A stretch of DNA of 64,000 nucleotides from Mucilaginibacter sp. (GCA_030445275.1 JAUCSE010000008.1:1-64000); one strand, 5' to 3'; shown: positions 17,617 through 27,036, counted from the first letter of the stretch. The notes: generated from the sequence alone by a model not told the origin. Translations and numbers: made by a program.

Positions 17617-17789
17617 TCCTTACACTTTTACTATCCGCCCCATAAATGGGACGGCAATGATATAATCTAATATTCTCTGCCGACCCTTGCGGTAGCGGTG
17701 TCTTGGCGTAAATCCAAATCTTCCGAACGCCTGGGGGCTCCTGTCTGAGTGACGGCGTAAGTAAATTACAACCGCTTGGCTAAAAAAAT

Positions 17790-17941
17790 ATGTCATTGCG
17801 AGCGATAGCGTGGCAATCTCGTAGCCAGTGCATTATCGCTTTGCGTACGACGAGATTATTAATGTAATAATGTTTTGTTAAGGTATTAATGAGCTCCCTG
17901 CAGTCGGTTGTCCACGTCGCTGCGCTTCTCGCAATGACATT
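17790..17941. repeat. Dispersed TCATTGCGAG palindrome, copy B
   Basis: Perfect 13-bp terminal inverted repeats ATGTCATTGCGAG and CTCGCAATGACAT enclose about 125 bp. It is the longest copy of the family, and its interior differs from the GCAATCCC-type interior of the others. Short open frames across it are a by-product of the repeat. Confidence 0.8.
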
Positions 17942-18003
17942 TTTATTAGTTGCTACTGTCATAGTCACTTGGCACGAGCTGAATAACTATGACAGTAATA
18001 AAA

Positions 18004-18903
18004 TTATACCGCTGTTAATTCCTCATAAGCAGCAGTTAAGCCGCGTTCAATCCCATCACCCTGCCACTCGGTAACACCGGGGATAGCTTTTGAAGATAAT
18101 ATTTCCTCTTTGGTTTTGCCGGCTTTAATGCTGCTATCAACATAGGCAACTAACTTCTCCATAAAGTCTTTCATTAGCTTAACATCTTCCATAGTGCCGG
18201 TAACTTTAACAGGGTCAAAAGCATGACCAAAAACAAAGATGGTGTTCTTATCAAACTGTTTGGTAGCAGCCTCAAGCACCAATGGCCAGTGCCTGCATGA
18301 TGCGCCCGCGCTGCGGTCAATAAATGGGTAACGGCGGTTAAATACCAGGTCGCCGGTATGTACAATATTGGCATTCTCAAAATGAATCATACTATCGCCA
18401 TTGGTATGGCCTGTACCAAAATAGTGGGCGGTAATGCGCTCGTCGCCAACTTTTATTTTCCATTTATCGGTAAAAGTGGTATCAGGGTATAGCTGCTTAT
18501 CTTCTGAGCTTTGTTTTACAGCCACAGCTTTTTGGTTGGTTAATGAGTTGGCATGTGCCGCAACATTTTTCACCAGGCCTTTAAAAGCAATGTTGCCGCT
18601 GGTATGGTCGCCATGGTGGTGGGTATTAATAAGCCATTGAAAAGGCTTGTCAGATTTTTTTTGCATCTCGGCAATTAAATGCGGTGCCGTATCGGGGAAC
18701 TCGGCATCAACCACAACAATACCTTCTTTATTTGCCATCCATATAATGGTGCCGCCTTTTTCGGTAAAAATACCCACGTTGTTACGTAAAGGGGTTAGCT
18801 TGTAAGCAGGGTCGGCCAGCCATGAGGCAAAGCTTCGGTTACCTAAAAAGGTTAAAGCGCCGGCGGTAAGAGCCGTATTTGTTAAAAATTTTCTGCGTTC
18901 CAT
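18004..18903 (-). CDS. MBL-fold metallo-hydrolase, exported
   Basis: 299 residues. The N-terminus MERRKFLTNTALTAGALTFL resembles a Tat signal. The metal motif THHHGDHTSG gives H95, H97, D99 and H100 of the HxHxDH binuclear site; downstream TGHTNGDS and FVFGHAFDP supply further His ligands. It belongs to the metallo-beta-lactamase-fold hydrolases, and could be a lactonase, thioesterase or beta-lactamase-like enzyme. The substrate is unknown. It lies 76 bases upstream of the esterase on the same strand, so the two may share a transcript. Confidence 0.87.
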   Translation of the reverse strand: MERRKFLTNTALTAGALTFLGNRSFASWLADPAYKLTPLRNNVGIFTEKGGTIIWMANKEGIVVVDAEFPDTAPHLIAEMQKKSDKPFQWLINTHHHGDHTSGNIAFKGLVKNVAAHANSLTNQKAVAVKQSSEDKQLYPDTTFTDKWKIKVGDERITAHYFGTGHTNGDSMIHFENANIVHTGDLVFNRRYPFIDRSAGASCRHWPLVLEAATKQFDKNTIFVFGHAFDPVKVTGTMEDVKLMKDFMEKLVAYVDSSIKAGKTKEEILSSKAIPGVTEWQGDGIERGLTAAYEELTAV

Positions 18904-18979
18904 ATTGTTGGGGCTTTTAGATGGTATTTAAAGTTAGCAATTGTCTTTGAGTCCAATTCGGGACTATATCCTTCAAAAA

Positions 18980-19837
18980 TTAATACTGATGAAATGATTG
19001 CGTTACAAATTCCAGCACTACAGGTAGCGAAGCGCGCCAGTAGGTCCAGTTATGGGCACCATCACGTACCCGGTACTCATGCGGAATTTCTTTTTTGCGC
19101 ATCAGGTTATGTACCAATCCGTTACCTTCAAATAAAAAGTCGTCATCGCCTACATCCATAAACCAGCGTACGGCTTTCTTTTGTGCATCGGGCATGGCGT
19201 TCAGCAAAGGTATTACGCTGTATTTATTGTAAAAGTTGCTTATGGTGCTATCGGGCAGGTTAGGTGTGGTTTTGTTTATAGCTGCGCGGGCATCATCTAA
19301 AGTAATATAACCGGTAGCCGCACTTAACGGACAAGCAGATGAAAACATTTCGGGGTGGTGCAGGGCATAAACAAAGCTGCCGCCGCCGCCCATGCTTAAA
19401 CCGGCTACAGCACGATAATGCCTATCGCTTTTAACGCGGTATTTTTTCTCTATAAACGGAACCAGTTCCTTAAAAAAGAAATCCTCATAATTCCAGTCGC
19501 CTTTAATATCATTAAAATAACCACGCCTGCCGGTGTTGGCATCGGGCATTACAATTATCATTGAGGTAGCAGTACCATCTTTAATTGCCTTATCGGTAAT
19601 GTTAAGCACTTCGCCAAACTGTACCCAGCCGGTTTGGTCGTCGCCGGCACCGTGCAGCAGATATAGCACCGGATAATTCCGGCCTGAAGTCTCATAATCT
19701 GGTGGTAAATAAATGGCATACTTGCGGTCGCTTTTTAGGATCTTGCTGTTAAGGCTCAGGTTGTCGTACACTTTGCCGGTTTGTGCCATAAGCATAAATG
19801 GGCATAGCATCATCAATACAAAAAAAGTTTTTTTCAT
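18980..19837 (-). CDS. Alpha/beta-hydrolase esterase (CE1/enterochelin esterase-like), secreted
   Basis: 285 residues with signal peptide MKKTFFVLMMLCPFMLMAQ. The nucleophile elbow GLSMGGGGS and the YAIYLPPDY, YPVLYLLHGAGDD oxyanion region, and a late DGAHNWTYWR His, fit the putative-esterase family (feruloyl esterase, enterochelin esterase, esterase D). It probably cleaves acyl esters on carbohydrates or small molecules in the periplasm or outside the cell. It is downstream of the MBL-fold gene on the same strand. Confidence 0.88.
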   Translation of the reverse strand: MKKTFFVLMMLCPFMLMAQTGKVYDNLSLNSKILKSDRKYAIYLPPDYETSGRNYPVLYLLHGAGDDQTGWVQFGEVLNITDKAIKDGTATSMIIVMPDANTGRRGYFNDIKGDWNYEDFFFKELVPFIEKKYRVKSDRHYRAVAGLSMGGGGSFVYALHHPEMFSSACPLSAATGYITLDDARAAINKTTPNLPDSTISNFYNKYSVIPLLNAMPDAQKKAVRWFMDVGDDDFLFEGNGLVHNLMRKKEIPHEYRVRDGAHNWTYWRASLPVVLEFVTQSFHQY

Positions 19838-20009
19838 GAAGATTATTATTTTGGGGTTGATGCAACCGGGGTTTGTTGCATGGCTAAAAGTAGTAAAAAA
19901 TATGAATTGTTATCGCGTTATATTTTAGGCGGACCTTGATATAATTAGAGAAAATTAGAGATTTTTAGAGGTGTTTTTGCAAAAACCGCGAATACCCGAA
20001 TCTAAAAGG

Positions 20010-20063
20010 ATGTTCCGCACTGTTCCGCTTTGTTCCGCTTTTAGCGGAACGGAACAGCGGAAC
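20010..20063. repeat. GTTCCGC-rich imperfect hairpin
   Basis: Three direct copies of TGTTCCGC (spaced 9-10 bases) are followed by three inverted copies (GCGGAAC, GGAACA, GCGGAACA). The arms pair imperfectly with small bulges. It sits in the 286-base divergent gap before the second GT39 gene, about 60 bases from its ATG. It resembles the TGTTCACG hairpin at 30836 in design. Role unknown: operator, REP element or RNA hairpin. Confidence 0.75.
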
Positions 20064-20123
20064 AAAAAGATAATTGTCACTCTTTTTGTTGGATGTTAAT
20101 TCTCATTACCTTTACCGGCGCAC

Positions 20124-21791
20124 ATGAACACCCAGCCTGCTATCAACCAAACCAAATGGCTCTATTATTTTATAGGGATAGCTGTGCTGATTAATTTCAG
20201 TGGCTTGTTCATCCCTATTATGGGGCCTGATGGTACGCTGTATGCCAGCATTGCCAAAACTATGGTGCAGCATAACGACTACGTACAACTATTTGCCTAC
20301 GGCACCGATTGGCTGGATAAACCGCATTTTCCGTTCTGGATAACTGCTTTTTCCTTCAAGCTATTTGGTTTTACAACCTGGGCTTATAAGCTGCCGGGAA
20401 TTTTATTTATGCTGATGGGAGCATGGTATACCTACCTGTTTGCAAAAAAGTTATATACCAAAGAAGTGGCCTTATGGGCGGTCCTGATATTGTTGACAGC
20501 TCAGCATATTATCCTGTCTAATAACGATGTACGTGCCGAGCCCTACCTCACCGGACTTATTATAGCAGCGGTATACCATTTTTACAATGCCTATACCTGC
20601 AACAGCTTTTGGCAACTGGTAATTGCCAGCCTGTTTACAGCCTGCGCTATCATGACAAAAGGGATGTTTGCACTGGTACCTATTGGCGGTGCAATAGTAG
20701 GTAACTTGCTTATTACGAGGCAATGGAAGCAACTGTTTAATCTGCGGTGGTTATTGGCTGCGGTATTGATATTGTTATTTATACTGCCTGAGATCTATTG
20801 CCTTTACCAGCAGTTTGATAGCCATCCGGAAAAAGTAATTTTTGACAGGACGGGTGTATCAGGCATAAAGTTTTTTTTCTGGGATAGCCAGTTTGGTCGT
20901 TTTTTTAACACAGGCCCAATAAAAGGCCACGGTGACCCTACCTTTTTTGTGCATACCACTTTATGGGCCTTTTTGCCCTGGTCGCTGCTGCTGTTTGCTG
21001 CCATTTATCAATTCATAAAAACAGGTATTAAAAATGTACATAACCGCGAGTGGTTTTGCATTAGTGGAGCAATGCTTACTTTTCTGCTGTTCTCGGCCTC
21101 AAAGTTTCAGCTACCGCATTATTTGAATATCGTGTTTCCGTTTTTTGCCATTATTACAGCGCAGTATTTATATGGTTTGCAGTCGCCGAAAACGCTTAAT
21201 ACTATCCGCATAACGCAGATAGTTGTAGTTAGTTTAATATTGGTAATTATAGCTGTGCTGCACTATTTTTTCCGCCCGGAGGGGTTTAGCTGGCACATTG
21301 CACTTATGATCGTTATATGGCTGGGCATTATGCTTATTTTGCCGGGGAGTTTTCCAAAAACAGATTTCAGGCAAACCGCATTCCGCACACTTATTGCGGC
21401 TTTCATCGTAAATATTTACCTGAACTTTGCGTTTTATCCATCGCTGCTGCATTACCAATCAGGCAGTGAGGCCGCCATGTGGATCAATCACCATAACCCT
21501 GATAAATTACCGGTGGTGCAAAACCATGAAATAGGATCGCACCCGATGGATTTTTATATTGATCCAACAATTATCACTTTATATCCCGGAGGAAAAGAAA
21601 AAATACCTGTTACATCATTTATATTTTATGGTAATCCCGGTGCGGTAGCTGACCTGGCTGCTAAAGGCCGGCAGGTACAAAAGCTTGCCTGGTTTCCGCA
21701 TTATGCCATTACCCGCCTTAAGCCCGCTTTTTTAAATAAAGCTACCCGGGCCGCAACGTTAGATACCATGCAGGTTGTTTTGGTTCGTTAA
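20124..21791 (+). CDS. GT39/ArnT-like membrane glycosyltransferase (paralogue 2)
   Basis: 555 residues, about twelve hydrophobic helices. It shares with the copy at 8445-10097 the loop motif LYASIxK, TDWLDKPHFPFW, LYTKE and NDVRAEPYL, with an acidic MGPDGT motif at the catalytic position where the first copy has FFSDDPG. Predicted to use a polyprenyl-phosphate-linked sugar at the periplasmic side of the inner membrane. Start at 20124 gives MNTQPAINQTK before the first helix. The acceptor is unknown. Confidence 0.85.
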   Translation: MNTQPAINQTKWLYYFIGIAVLINFSGLFIPIMGPDGTLYASIAKTMVQHNDYVQLFAYGTDWLDKPHFPFWITAFSFKLFGFTTWAYKLPGILFMLMGAWYTYLFAKKLYTKEVALWAVLILLTAQHIILSNNDVRAEPYLTGLIIAAVYHFYNAYTCNSFWQLVIASLFTACAIMTKGMFALVPIGGAIVGNLLITRQWKQLFNLRWLLAAVLILLFILPEIYCLYQQFDSHPEKVIFDRTGVSGIKFFFWDSQFGRFFNTGPIKGHGDPTFFVHTTLWAFLPWSLLLFAAIYQFIKTGIKNVHNREWFCISGAMLTFLLFSASKFQLPHYLNIVFPFFAIITAQYLYGLQSPKTLNTIRITQIVVVSLILVIIAVLHYFFRPEGFSWHIALMIVIWLGIMLILPGSFPKTDFRQTAFRTLIAAFIVNIYLNFAFYPSLLHYQSGSEAAMWINHHNPDKLPVVQNHEIGSHPMDFYIDPTIITLYPGGKEKIPVTSFIFYGNPGAVADLAAKGRQVQKLAWFPHYAITRLKPAFLNKATRAATLDTMQVVLVR

Positions 21792-21871
21792 TTTTTGAGT
21801 TGGCTGTAGCACTTAACTCACTGCCTGCGTAATAATTATAAACCAGGTGAAAATAAATTAACACCGACCTT

Positions 21872-22062
21872 ATGACTCGCAAGTCTCCGCTGTTATTTTA
21901 TGCATTTTAATTATTGGCTTTGTTTCCTGCAATAAAAACAATGTCAACTCCGGTACGGGCAAGGACTTGGTACTTACTCCTGCCGGTCAGCAAAAAATGA
22001 CAGCGGACAATGCGTTCACCCTGAAATTGTTTAAGGAAGTATCGGTCACGGCAACGATATAA
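21872..22062 (+). pseudogene. Serpin-family lipoprotein remnant
   Basis: ATG at 21872 opens a frame that stops after 12 codons. In another frame the DNA reads a lipoprotein signal (CILIIGFVSC), then a linker GTGKDLVLTPAGQQK and DNAFTLKLFKEV, which is like the first helix of Bacteroidetes serpins. It then runs into TAA at 22060-22062. A full serpin has about 380 more residues. So the 5' end looks frameshifted and almost all of the 3' part is gone. The rest of this 289-base gap has nothing I can identify. The serpin call rests on a short match. Confidence 0.45.
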
Positions 22063-22080
22063 TCCACTGCTAACAGAAAA

Positions 22081-24645
22081 CTAAACGATGGCTCTGCCCA
22101 TTAATGGGTCCGAGAAGCTATCTCTGCCAGTTTCTACACGGCCGGCATATCTTTTTTCAAAGTTGGTGTAACCATTAACTTTTATGCTGAAATCATACCA
22201 GCCGTGGCTTTTGGCAAAGTCAAGTATAACTGTCTGTGCTATAAATGATTCACGCTGAACGTTCAGTTGTCGCTTTCCTGTTTTGTATGAGTTATCTATT
22301 ATATCAACAGTAAGTGGTTTACCATTCATCCCTAATGAGAACGTAAGTATAATTTTACCGTTCAGCTTTTTGTTAATTACCTGGTAAGCAAAGCCTACAT
22401 CAAACAATGGGTCATTGGCATTGCCTTTAAACTCCCGGTAAAAGCCGTTTGGGCCATAAACGCGCAAATGGTAATTATCATTTTCAAACTCATTTATCGG
22501 CCAAACATAAGTTAAGCTATCGCCCGGTGTAAGGGCATAGCTCCAGGTGCGTACAGCCTCCATTTTTTGTGGATCATGAAAAGCAGCATATTTACCCGGC
22601 GCATATACATTAAACGGAGCGCCGGCTGCCTGTTTTCCAAACACATCATCCCCTGCCTTGAATTTTATCTCGAAGGACTTTTTATCAGCGCTAAGCTTAC
22701 CATCAGCATACAATTCATATGGTAACGCGTTAGCAGGTTTAATGCCCTTTTCCTGTTGCGGCATATAGGGCGATGTATGTGGTGCCTTTTTTATCAGCGC
22801 TATTTCATGAGAACTTAGCTTTTTATAATCAGATGGCAGTTTTTTAAACTGTGCTTTGTGTATACCCTCGGCTGATTTATCCTTATTTAAGAAGGTAAGC
22901 GCAGGCAATTTCTCGCCATTATACGGCCTGAATACCGATGTAAGGTCGCCGCAAACTGTACGGCGCCAATTGCTGATATTATGTTCTTTAATTTGCTTGC
23001 CGGTTTTATGAGCCAGGAATTTTTCTAAAAATTGCAGTGTAGATGTATGGTCAAAAACTTCTGAATTTACATATCCTCCTCTGCTCCAGGGCGAGGCAAT
23101 AACCATAGGCACCCGGTAGCCCAAACCTATAGCGCTCTCTTTTTTATATTTATCAGGAAAACCTTCGCGGGCCAGTTCCTGGTCAAGCGTTACAAATTCC
23201 ACACGCGTATCTATCCCGTTTGATACTTTGCCAGTGCCTGCTTTATGAGAGTTTGGTGCTACAAAGGGTGGGATATGATCAAAATAGCCATCATTTTCAT
23301 CATAGGTTAATATAAAGATGGTTTTTTTCCATACTTCGGGGTTATGGGTAAGTATATCCAGTACTTCTGATAAATACCAGGCACCATACCAGGGAGCACC
23401 GGGGTGATCAGAAAAGTTTTCTGAAGCGGTAAGCCACGATACAGCAGGTAATTTGCCGGTGTTTACATCTTCTCTAAACTGATGTAATACATCTCCTTTT
23501 GGCACTTTTAGCTCACGTTCCGTGCCATCATCATTATATTTTAAAGTGGTGAGCTGGTGATAATTCGGGTCTCCTTTATTGGTGTTAAATGCTTTAAGGT
23601 GAATGTTTTTTTCCTTTTGCGATAGCTTGTCAAAAGCACCCGGTTCTAAAATAGCCCTATCTTTATTTATACTATCCAATTCAGCCCACATCTGTTTAAG
23701 TTGTTTTTTAAGCTGAGCTAATTGAGCATCCCCATCAGCTAAGCCTTTTATTTGTTCTTCTGCTGATGCAATTTGCTTTGGCAATAATTGCAGTTGTTTT
23801 TTTAAGTAGATGATATGCTGGTTATGTAGCTTAACATTATACTGCTCAAAAAACTCTAAAGCGTTATCGGTAAAATTTGAAAGCCATGCGTCTTCCTCGC
23901 CCTCAAAACCAACATTTATTGATAATTCGTTTTGGTAACACTTCCATGATACGCCATTTTCTTCCAAACGTTCCGGGAAGGTTGTCCAGTTTAAGGTGCC
24001 AAAATCGGCATCCTCGTTCCAAACATTAGCCCTTGAATTTTCGTCCTGATCTTTCCGGATAGTACCACTCCACATAAAAAGCCGGTTTGGCGTTGTGCCG
24101 GTAAGCGACGAGCAAAAATTTTGATCGCAAACAGTAAAGGCATCAGCCAGGGCATAATTAAAAGGGAGATCCTCTCTTTTGTGATAACCCAGCGTTAAAG
24201 GCATATCTTTATATTCTTTATGTCCGGATTGCTTTTCTATCAGCCATTGATCAAATTTACCATCATTACGAGCATTTACCTGATTGCTCCAGCTATGCGG
24301 TAACGAGCTCATCCAGGTAGCTCTGGTGTTCTTGATATCTAAATGGAACGGCGCGTAGGTTTCGCCTTTGGCGTTTGATTGCAACCAAGCCGGATTTTTG
24401 TTAGGTAAGTCAATAACCCGTGGGTCATTAAAACCTCTTACACCCTTTAACGAGCCAAAGCAATGGTCAAATGAGCGGTTTTCCTGCATCAGGATAACAA
24501 CATGCTCAGCATCCATCCAGGTGCTGCCAGCAGCCGGGTTTATAGCCATAGCTTTGGCTATAGAGTTTGGTATAACACTGTTTAAACCTGCGGCCCCTGT
24601 TAACAGCGCTGCTTTTTTAAGAAAATCTCTGCGGGAATTTACCAT
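22081..24645 (-). CDS. Phosphocholine-specific phospholipase C, Tat-exported
   Basis: 854 residues; Tat signal SRRDFLKKAALLTGAAGL. The phosphoesterase domain starts at EHVVILMQENRSFDHCFGSL (family signature), with DPRV, HSW, FFDHIPP-like YFDHIPPF and TYDENDGYFDH metal/catalytic segments. C-terminal beta domains of about 200 residues (DUF756 type) close the protein. Hydrolyses phosphatidylcholine or sphingomyelin to a diglyceride or ceramide and phosphocholine in the periplasm or outside. An inserted helical stretch (about 260-330, rich in Leu/Lys/Gln) is longer than I expect. The start at 24645 is the only one that keeps the twin Arg near the N-terminus. Confidence 0.92.
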   Translation of the reverse strand: MVNSRRDFLKKAALLTGAAGLNSVIPNSIAKAMAINPAAGSTWMDAEHVVILMQENRSFDHCFGSLKGVRGFNDPRVIDLPNKNPAWLQSNAKGETYAPFHLDIKNTRATWMSSLPHSWSNQVNARNDGKFDQWLIEKQSGHKEYKDMPLTLGYHKREDLPFNYALADAFTVCDQNFCSSLTGTTPNRLFMWSGTIRKDQDENSRANVWNEDADFGTLNWTTFPERLEENGVSWKCYQNELSINVGFEGEEDAWLSNFTDNALEFFEQYNVKLHNQHIIYLKKQLQLLPKQIASAEEQIKGLADGDAQLAQLKKQLKQMWAELDSINKDRAILEPGAFDKLSQKEKNIHLKAFNTNKGDPNYHQLTTLKYNDDGTERELKVPKGDVLHQFREDVNTGKLPAVSWLTASENFSDHPGAPWYGAWYLSEVLDILTHNPEVWKKTIFILTYDENDGYFDHIPPFVAPNSHKAGTGKVSNGIDTRVEFVTLDQELAREGFPDKYKKESAIGLGYRVPMVIASPWSRGGYVNSEVFDHTSTLQFLEKFLAHKTGKQIKEHNISNWRRTVCGDLTSVFRPYNGEKLPALTFLNKDKSAEGIHKAQFKKLPSDYKKLSSHEIALIKKAPHTSPYMPQQEKGIKPANALPYELYADGKLSADKKSFEIKFKAGDDVFGKQAAGAPFNVYAPGKYAAFHDPQKMEAVRTWSYALTPGDSLTYVWPINEFENDNYHLRVYGPNGFYREFKGNANDPLFDVGFAYQVINKKLNGKIILTFSLGMNGKPLTVDIIDNSYKTGKRQLNVQRESFIAQTVILDFAKSHGWYDFSIKVNGYTNFEKRYAGRVETGRDSFSDPLMGRAIV

Positions 24646-24704
24646 GGCTAAAGATATTAAACACTCATAAATTATACATGCTGTTACGTAAAGGCTATAT
24701 TATG

Positions 24705-25220
24705 TTATTGTAAAGTGAATTTGTATAATAATAATTCCTCCTCACCGGGTGGGGTTACCTGCCCGTTTCTAATAAAGCCGCACCGCTCAAGCAAACGTTG
24801 CGAACGGAAATTTTTATCGGTTGTTGTGGCGTAAAGAAATTCTAAATTGTAGTTATCAGTCGCGTACTTAAGAGTGGCCATACTGCTTTCGTAAGCAAAT
24901 CCTTTACCTTCAAAGCCAGGTAAAAAGGCAAAGCCGAGATCAGGCTTGTCGAGGTAATCACGCTTAAATAAACCGCACATACCAATGGGTTGGTTGGTCT
25001 CTTTCAAGGTTATCAACCAGGGGCCATAGCCGTATTGGGTATAAAGTGCCAGTGGGCCTTTATGAAGGTAATTTATTGCGTCGAGAGTTGAATTGATATT
25101 CCGCTCGCCTATAAACTCCTTCCAGTTAGGTGTGTTCAGCAGTTCAAAAATAAAAGCATCATCATGGGTTGTGAAACGCCTGATGGTAAGATTTGGCGTT
25201 TTAAATAGAATATCGGCCAT
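24705..25220 (-). CDS. GNAT family N-acetyltransferase (RimJ/RimL type)
   Basis: 171 residues. The N-terminus LFKTPNLTIRRFTTHDDAFIF and the acetyl-CoA segment FLPGFEGKGFAYES followed by LLERCGFIRNG match the ribosomal-protein-alanine acetyltransferase-like GNAT group. It transfers an acetyl group to an amine; the target (protein N-terminus or small molecule) is not clear. Single gene, divergent from the fucose module. Confidence 0.88.
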   Translation of the reverse strand: MADILFKTPNLTIRRFTTHDDAFIFELLNTPNWKEFIGERNINSTLDAINYLHKGPLALYTQYGYGPWLITLKETNQPIGMCGLFKRDYLDKPDLGFAFLPGFEGKGFAYESSMATLKYATDNYNLEFLYATTTDKNFRSQRLLERCGFIRNGQVTPPGEEELLLYKFTLQ

Positions 25221-25303
25221 TAATGTTAACGTTTTAATAGAATAAAATTATAGATAATTTCGGAAAGTGATTAATAGATGTCGTTTGTAATTATGCCAAA
25301 CAT

Positions 25304-25323
25304 TTGGTTACTTGTACAACCAA
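25304..25323. promoter_or_regulatory. Inverted repeat, candidate operator of the fucose module
   Basis: TTGGTT and AACCAA flank eight bases, with TTGTACAA as an inner palindrome. It lies 20-39 bases before the mutarotase start. GntR- and LacI-type regulators use sites of such shape, but no regulator gene is adjacent. Confidence 0.4.
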
Positions 25324-25342
25324 TTGACCAACACCATTTACC

Positions 25343-25672
25343 TTGAAAAGATATTGCTTAACCCTCGATCTTAAAGATGATGCCGCGCTGATAGCCGAAT
25401 ACGAGGCTCATCACAAAAACGTATGGCCAGAAGTATTGGATAGCATAAGTGGTTCGGGAATTATCAATATGGAGATTTACCGGTATGGTGCGCGCTTATT
25501 TATGATAATGGAAACAGCGGACGATTTTAGCTTTGCAAATAAAGCCGCTATGGATGAGGGCAATGTGAAAGTACAGGAATGGGAACAGTTGATGTGGAAA
25601 TATCAGCAGCCCTTGAAGGGAGCCGTTGCTGGAGGAAAGTGGGTTTTAATGGATAAGATATTTCAATTATAA
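25343..25672 (+). CDS. L-fucose/L-rhamnose mutarotase family protein
   Basis: 109 residues from a TTG start (25343) that gives MKRYCLTLDLKDD, the usual family N-terminus. The EYEAHHKNVWPEV segment with paired His, NMEIYRYGARLFMIME, and W(E/Q)QLMWKYQQPL match the RhaM/DUF718 mutarotase family, which interconverts the alpha and beta anomers of a deoxy sugar. The 11-base spacing to the alpha-L-fucosidase gene suggests fucose rather than rhamnose as the sugar. Confidence 0.85.
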   Translation: MKRYCLTLDLKDDAALIAEYEAHHKNVWPEVLDSISGSGIINMEIYRYGARLFMIMETADDFSFANKAAMDEGNVKVQEWEQLMWKYQQPLKGAVAGGKWVLMDKIFQL

Positions 25673-25683
25673 AACCAATAAAT

Positions 25684-26991
25684 ATGAAAAGAAAGTTAAT
25701 TATAGCTTGCCTGATGCTTATTACCACTGCGGGCTTGAATAATGCTGTGGCGCAAGAAACTTATGTGCCTACGGCGGGTAATATGGCTGCGCGACGGAAT
25801 TTTCAGGACATGAAGTTTGGCTTATTTATTCACTGGGGTATATACAGCATTTTGGGCGATGGTGAGTGGGTGATGCACGAAAAGAAGATCCCCTATGATA
25901 GCTATAAGCGTTTAGCCGGATTTTTTAATCCGCAGGAATTTAATGCTAAAGAGTGGGTAGCTTTTGCCAAAAAAGCGGGGATGAAATATATTACCATTAC
26001 CTCACGCCACCACGATGGCTTTAGCATGTTTGGTACAAAGGTATCGCCATATAATATTGTTGATGCTACGCCTTACCATAAAGACCCATTAATGGAACTG
26101 GCTAAAGAGTGTGAAAAAGAAGGTATAGAGCTGCATTTTTATTATTCGTTATTAGACTGGGGCCGGCCCGATTATGCTTTTGGCAGCCAGATTGTTGATG
26201 GCAAACCGGTAAAGGGCGACTGGGACAGCTATATTAAATTTATGAAAGACCAGCTTACTGAACTAATTACCAAATACCCCGGTGTAAAAGGGATATGGTT
26301 TGATGGTAACTGGGAACGCACTGCGGCCAACTGGCATTATGATGAAATTTATGGTTTAATACATAAACTTAACCCATCTATATTGGTAGGGAACAACCAC
26401 CATTTGGCACCAAAGGATGGCGAAGATTTCCAGATGTTTGAGAAAGATTTGCCAGGTGCCAATACTACCGGCTTTAGCGGTGAATCAAAAATTGGTACGC
26501 TGCCGTTAGAAACCTGTGAAACCATTAACAACAGCTGGGGTTTTAAGATTACTGATAATAGCTATAAATCATCCAAACAGATCATCCAGTACCTGGTGAA
26601 CTCGGCGGGGCGCAATGCCAATTTCTTATTGAACATAGGGCCGATGCCAAATGGCAAAATCCAACCGGAGTTTACAGATACGCTGGCCATTGTTGGTAAA
26701 TGGGTGCAAAAAAATGGAGAAAGTATTTACGGCACTCGTGGCAGCACTATACCGCCGCAACAATGGGGTGTGGTTACGGTAAAAGGCAAAACCATGTATG
26801 CCCATATAACCAGTCAGCAGGGCGGGGATTATATTTTTATCCCGAAGGTAAAAGAAACCGTTACCAAAGCAGCTTTGCTAAGCAATGGCAGCGCTGTTAA
26901 ATTTAAACAGCAACCCGAGGGCGTGTTTATCTATACCACCGGCCTGGTAATGGATCCGGTTGATACTATTGTTAAGCTTACTGTGAATTAA
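25684..26991 (+). CDS. Alpha-L-fucosidase, GH29, secreted
   Basis: 435 residues; signal peptide MKRKLIIACLMLITTAGLNN..AVAQ. The GH29 barrel shows MKFGLFIHWGIYSI, EWVAFAKKAGMKYI, TSRHHDGFSMF and GIWFDGNW, with D207 as the expected nucleophile. A short C-terminal beta domain follows. It removes terminal alpha-L-fucose from glycans in the periplasm or outside. Probably co-transcribed with the mutarotase. Start at 25684 fits the signal peptide. Confidence 0.93.
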   Translation: MKRKLIIACLMLITTAGLNNAVAQETYVPTAGNMAARRNFQDMKFGLFIHWGIYSILGDGEWVMHEKKIPYDSYKRLAGFFNPQEFNAKEWVAFAKKAGMKYITITSRHHDGFSMFGTKVSPYNIVDATPYHKDPLMELAKECEKEGIELHFYYSLLDWGRPDYAFGSQIVDGKPVKGDWDSYIKFMKDQLTELITKYPGVKGIWFDGNWERTAANWHYDEIYGLIHKLNPSILVGNNHHLAPKDGEDFQMFEKDLPGANTTGFSGESKIGTLPLETCETINNSWGFKITDNSYKSSKQIIQYLVNSAGRNANFLLNIGPMPNGKIQPEFTDTLAIVGKWVQKNGESIYGTRGSTIPPQQWGVVTVKGKTMYAHITSQQGGDYIFIPKVKETVTKAALLSNGSAVKFKQQPEGVFIYTTGLVMDPVDTIVKLTVN

Positions 26992-27036
26992 ATAGCGGTT
27001 TTTAACCGTAAAACAAAACCATATCCTATGCTTTAA

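Noticed and set aside
17780..18074. Short frames of 60-62 residues
   Set aside because: They are made by the dispersed palindrome copy B and end in the MBL-fold gene.
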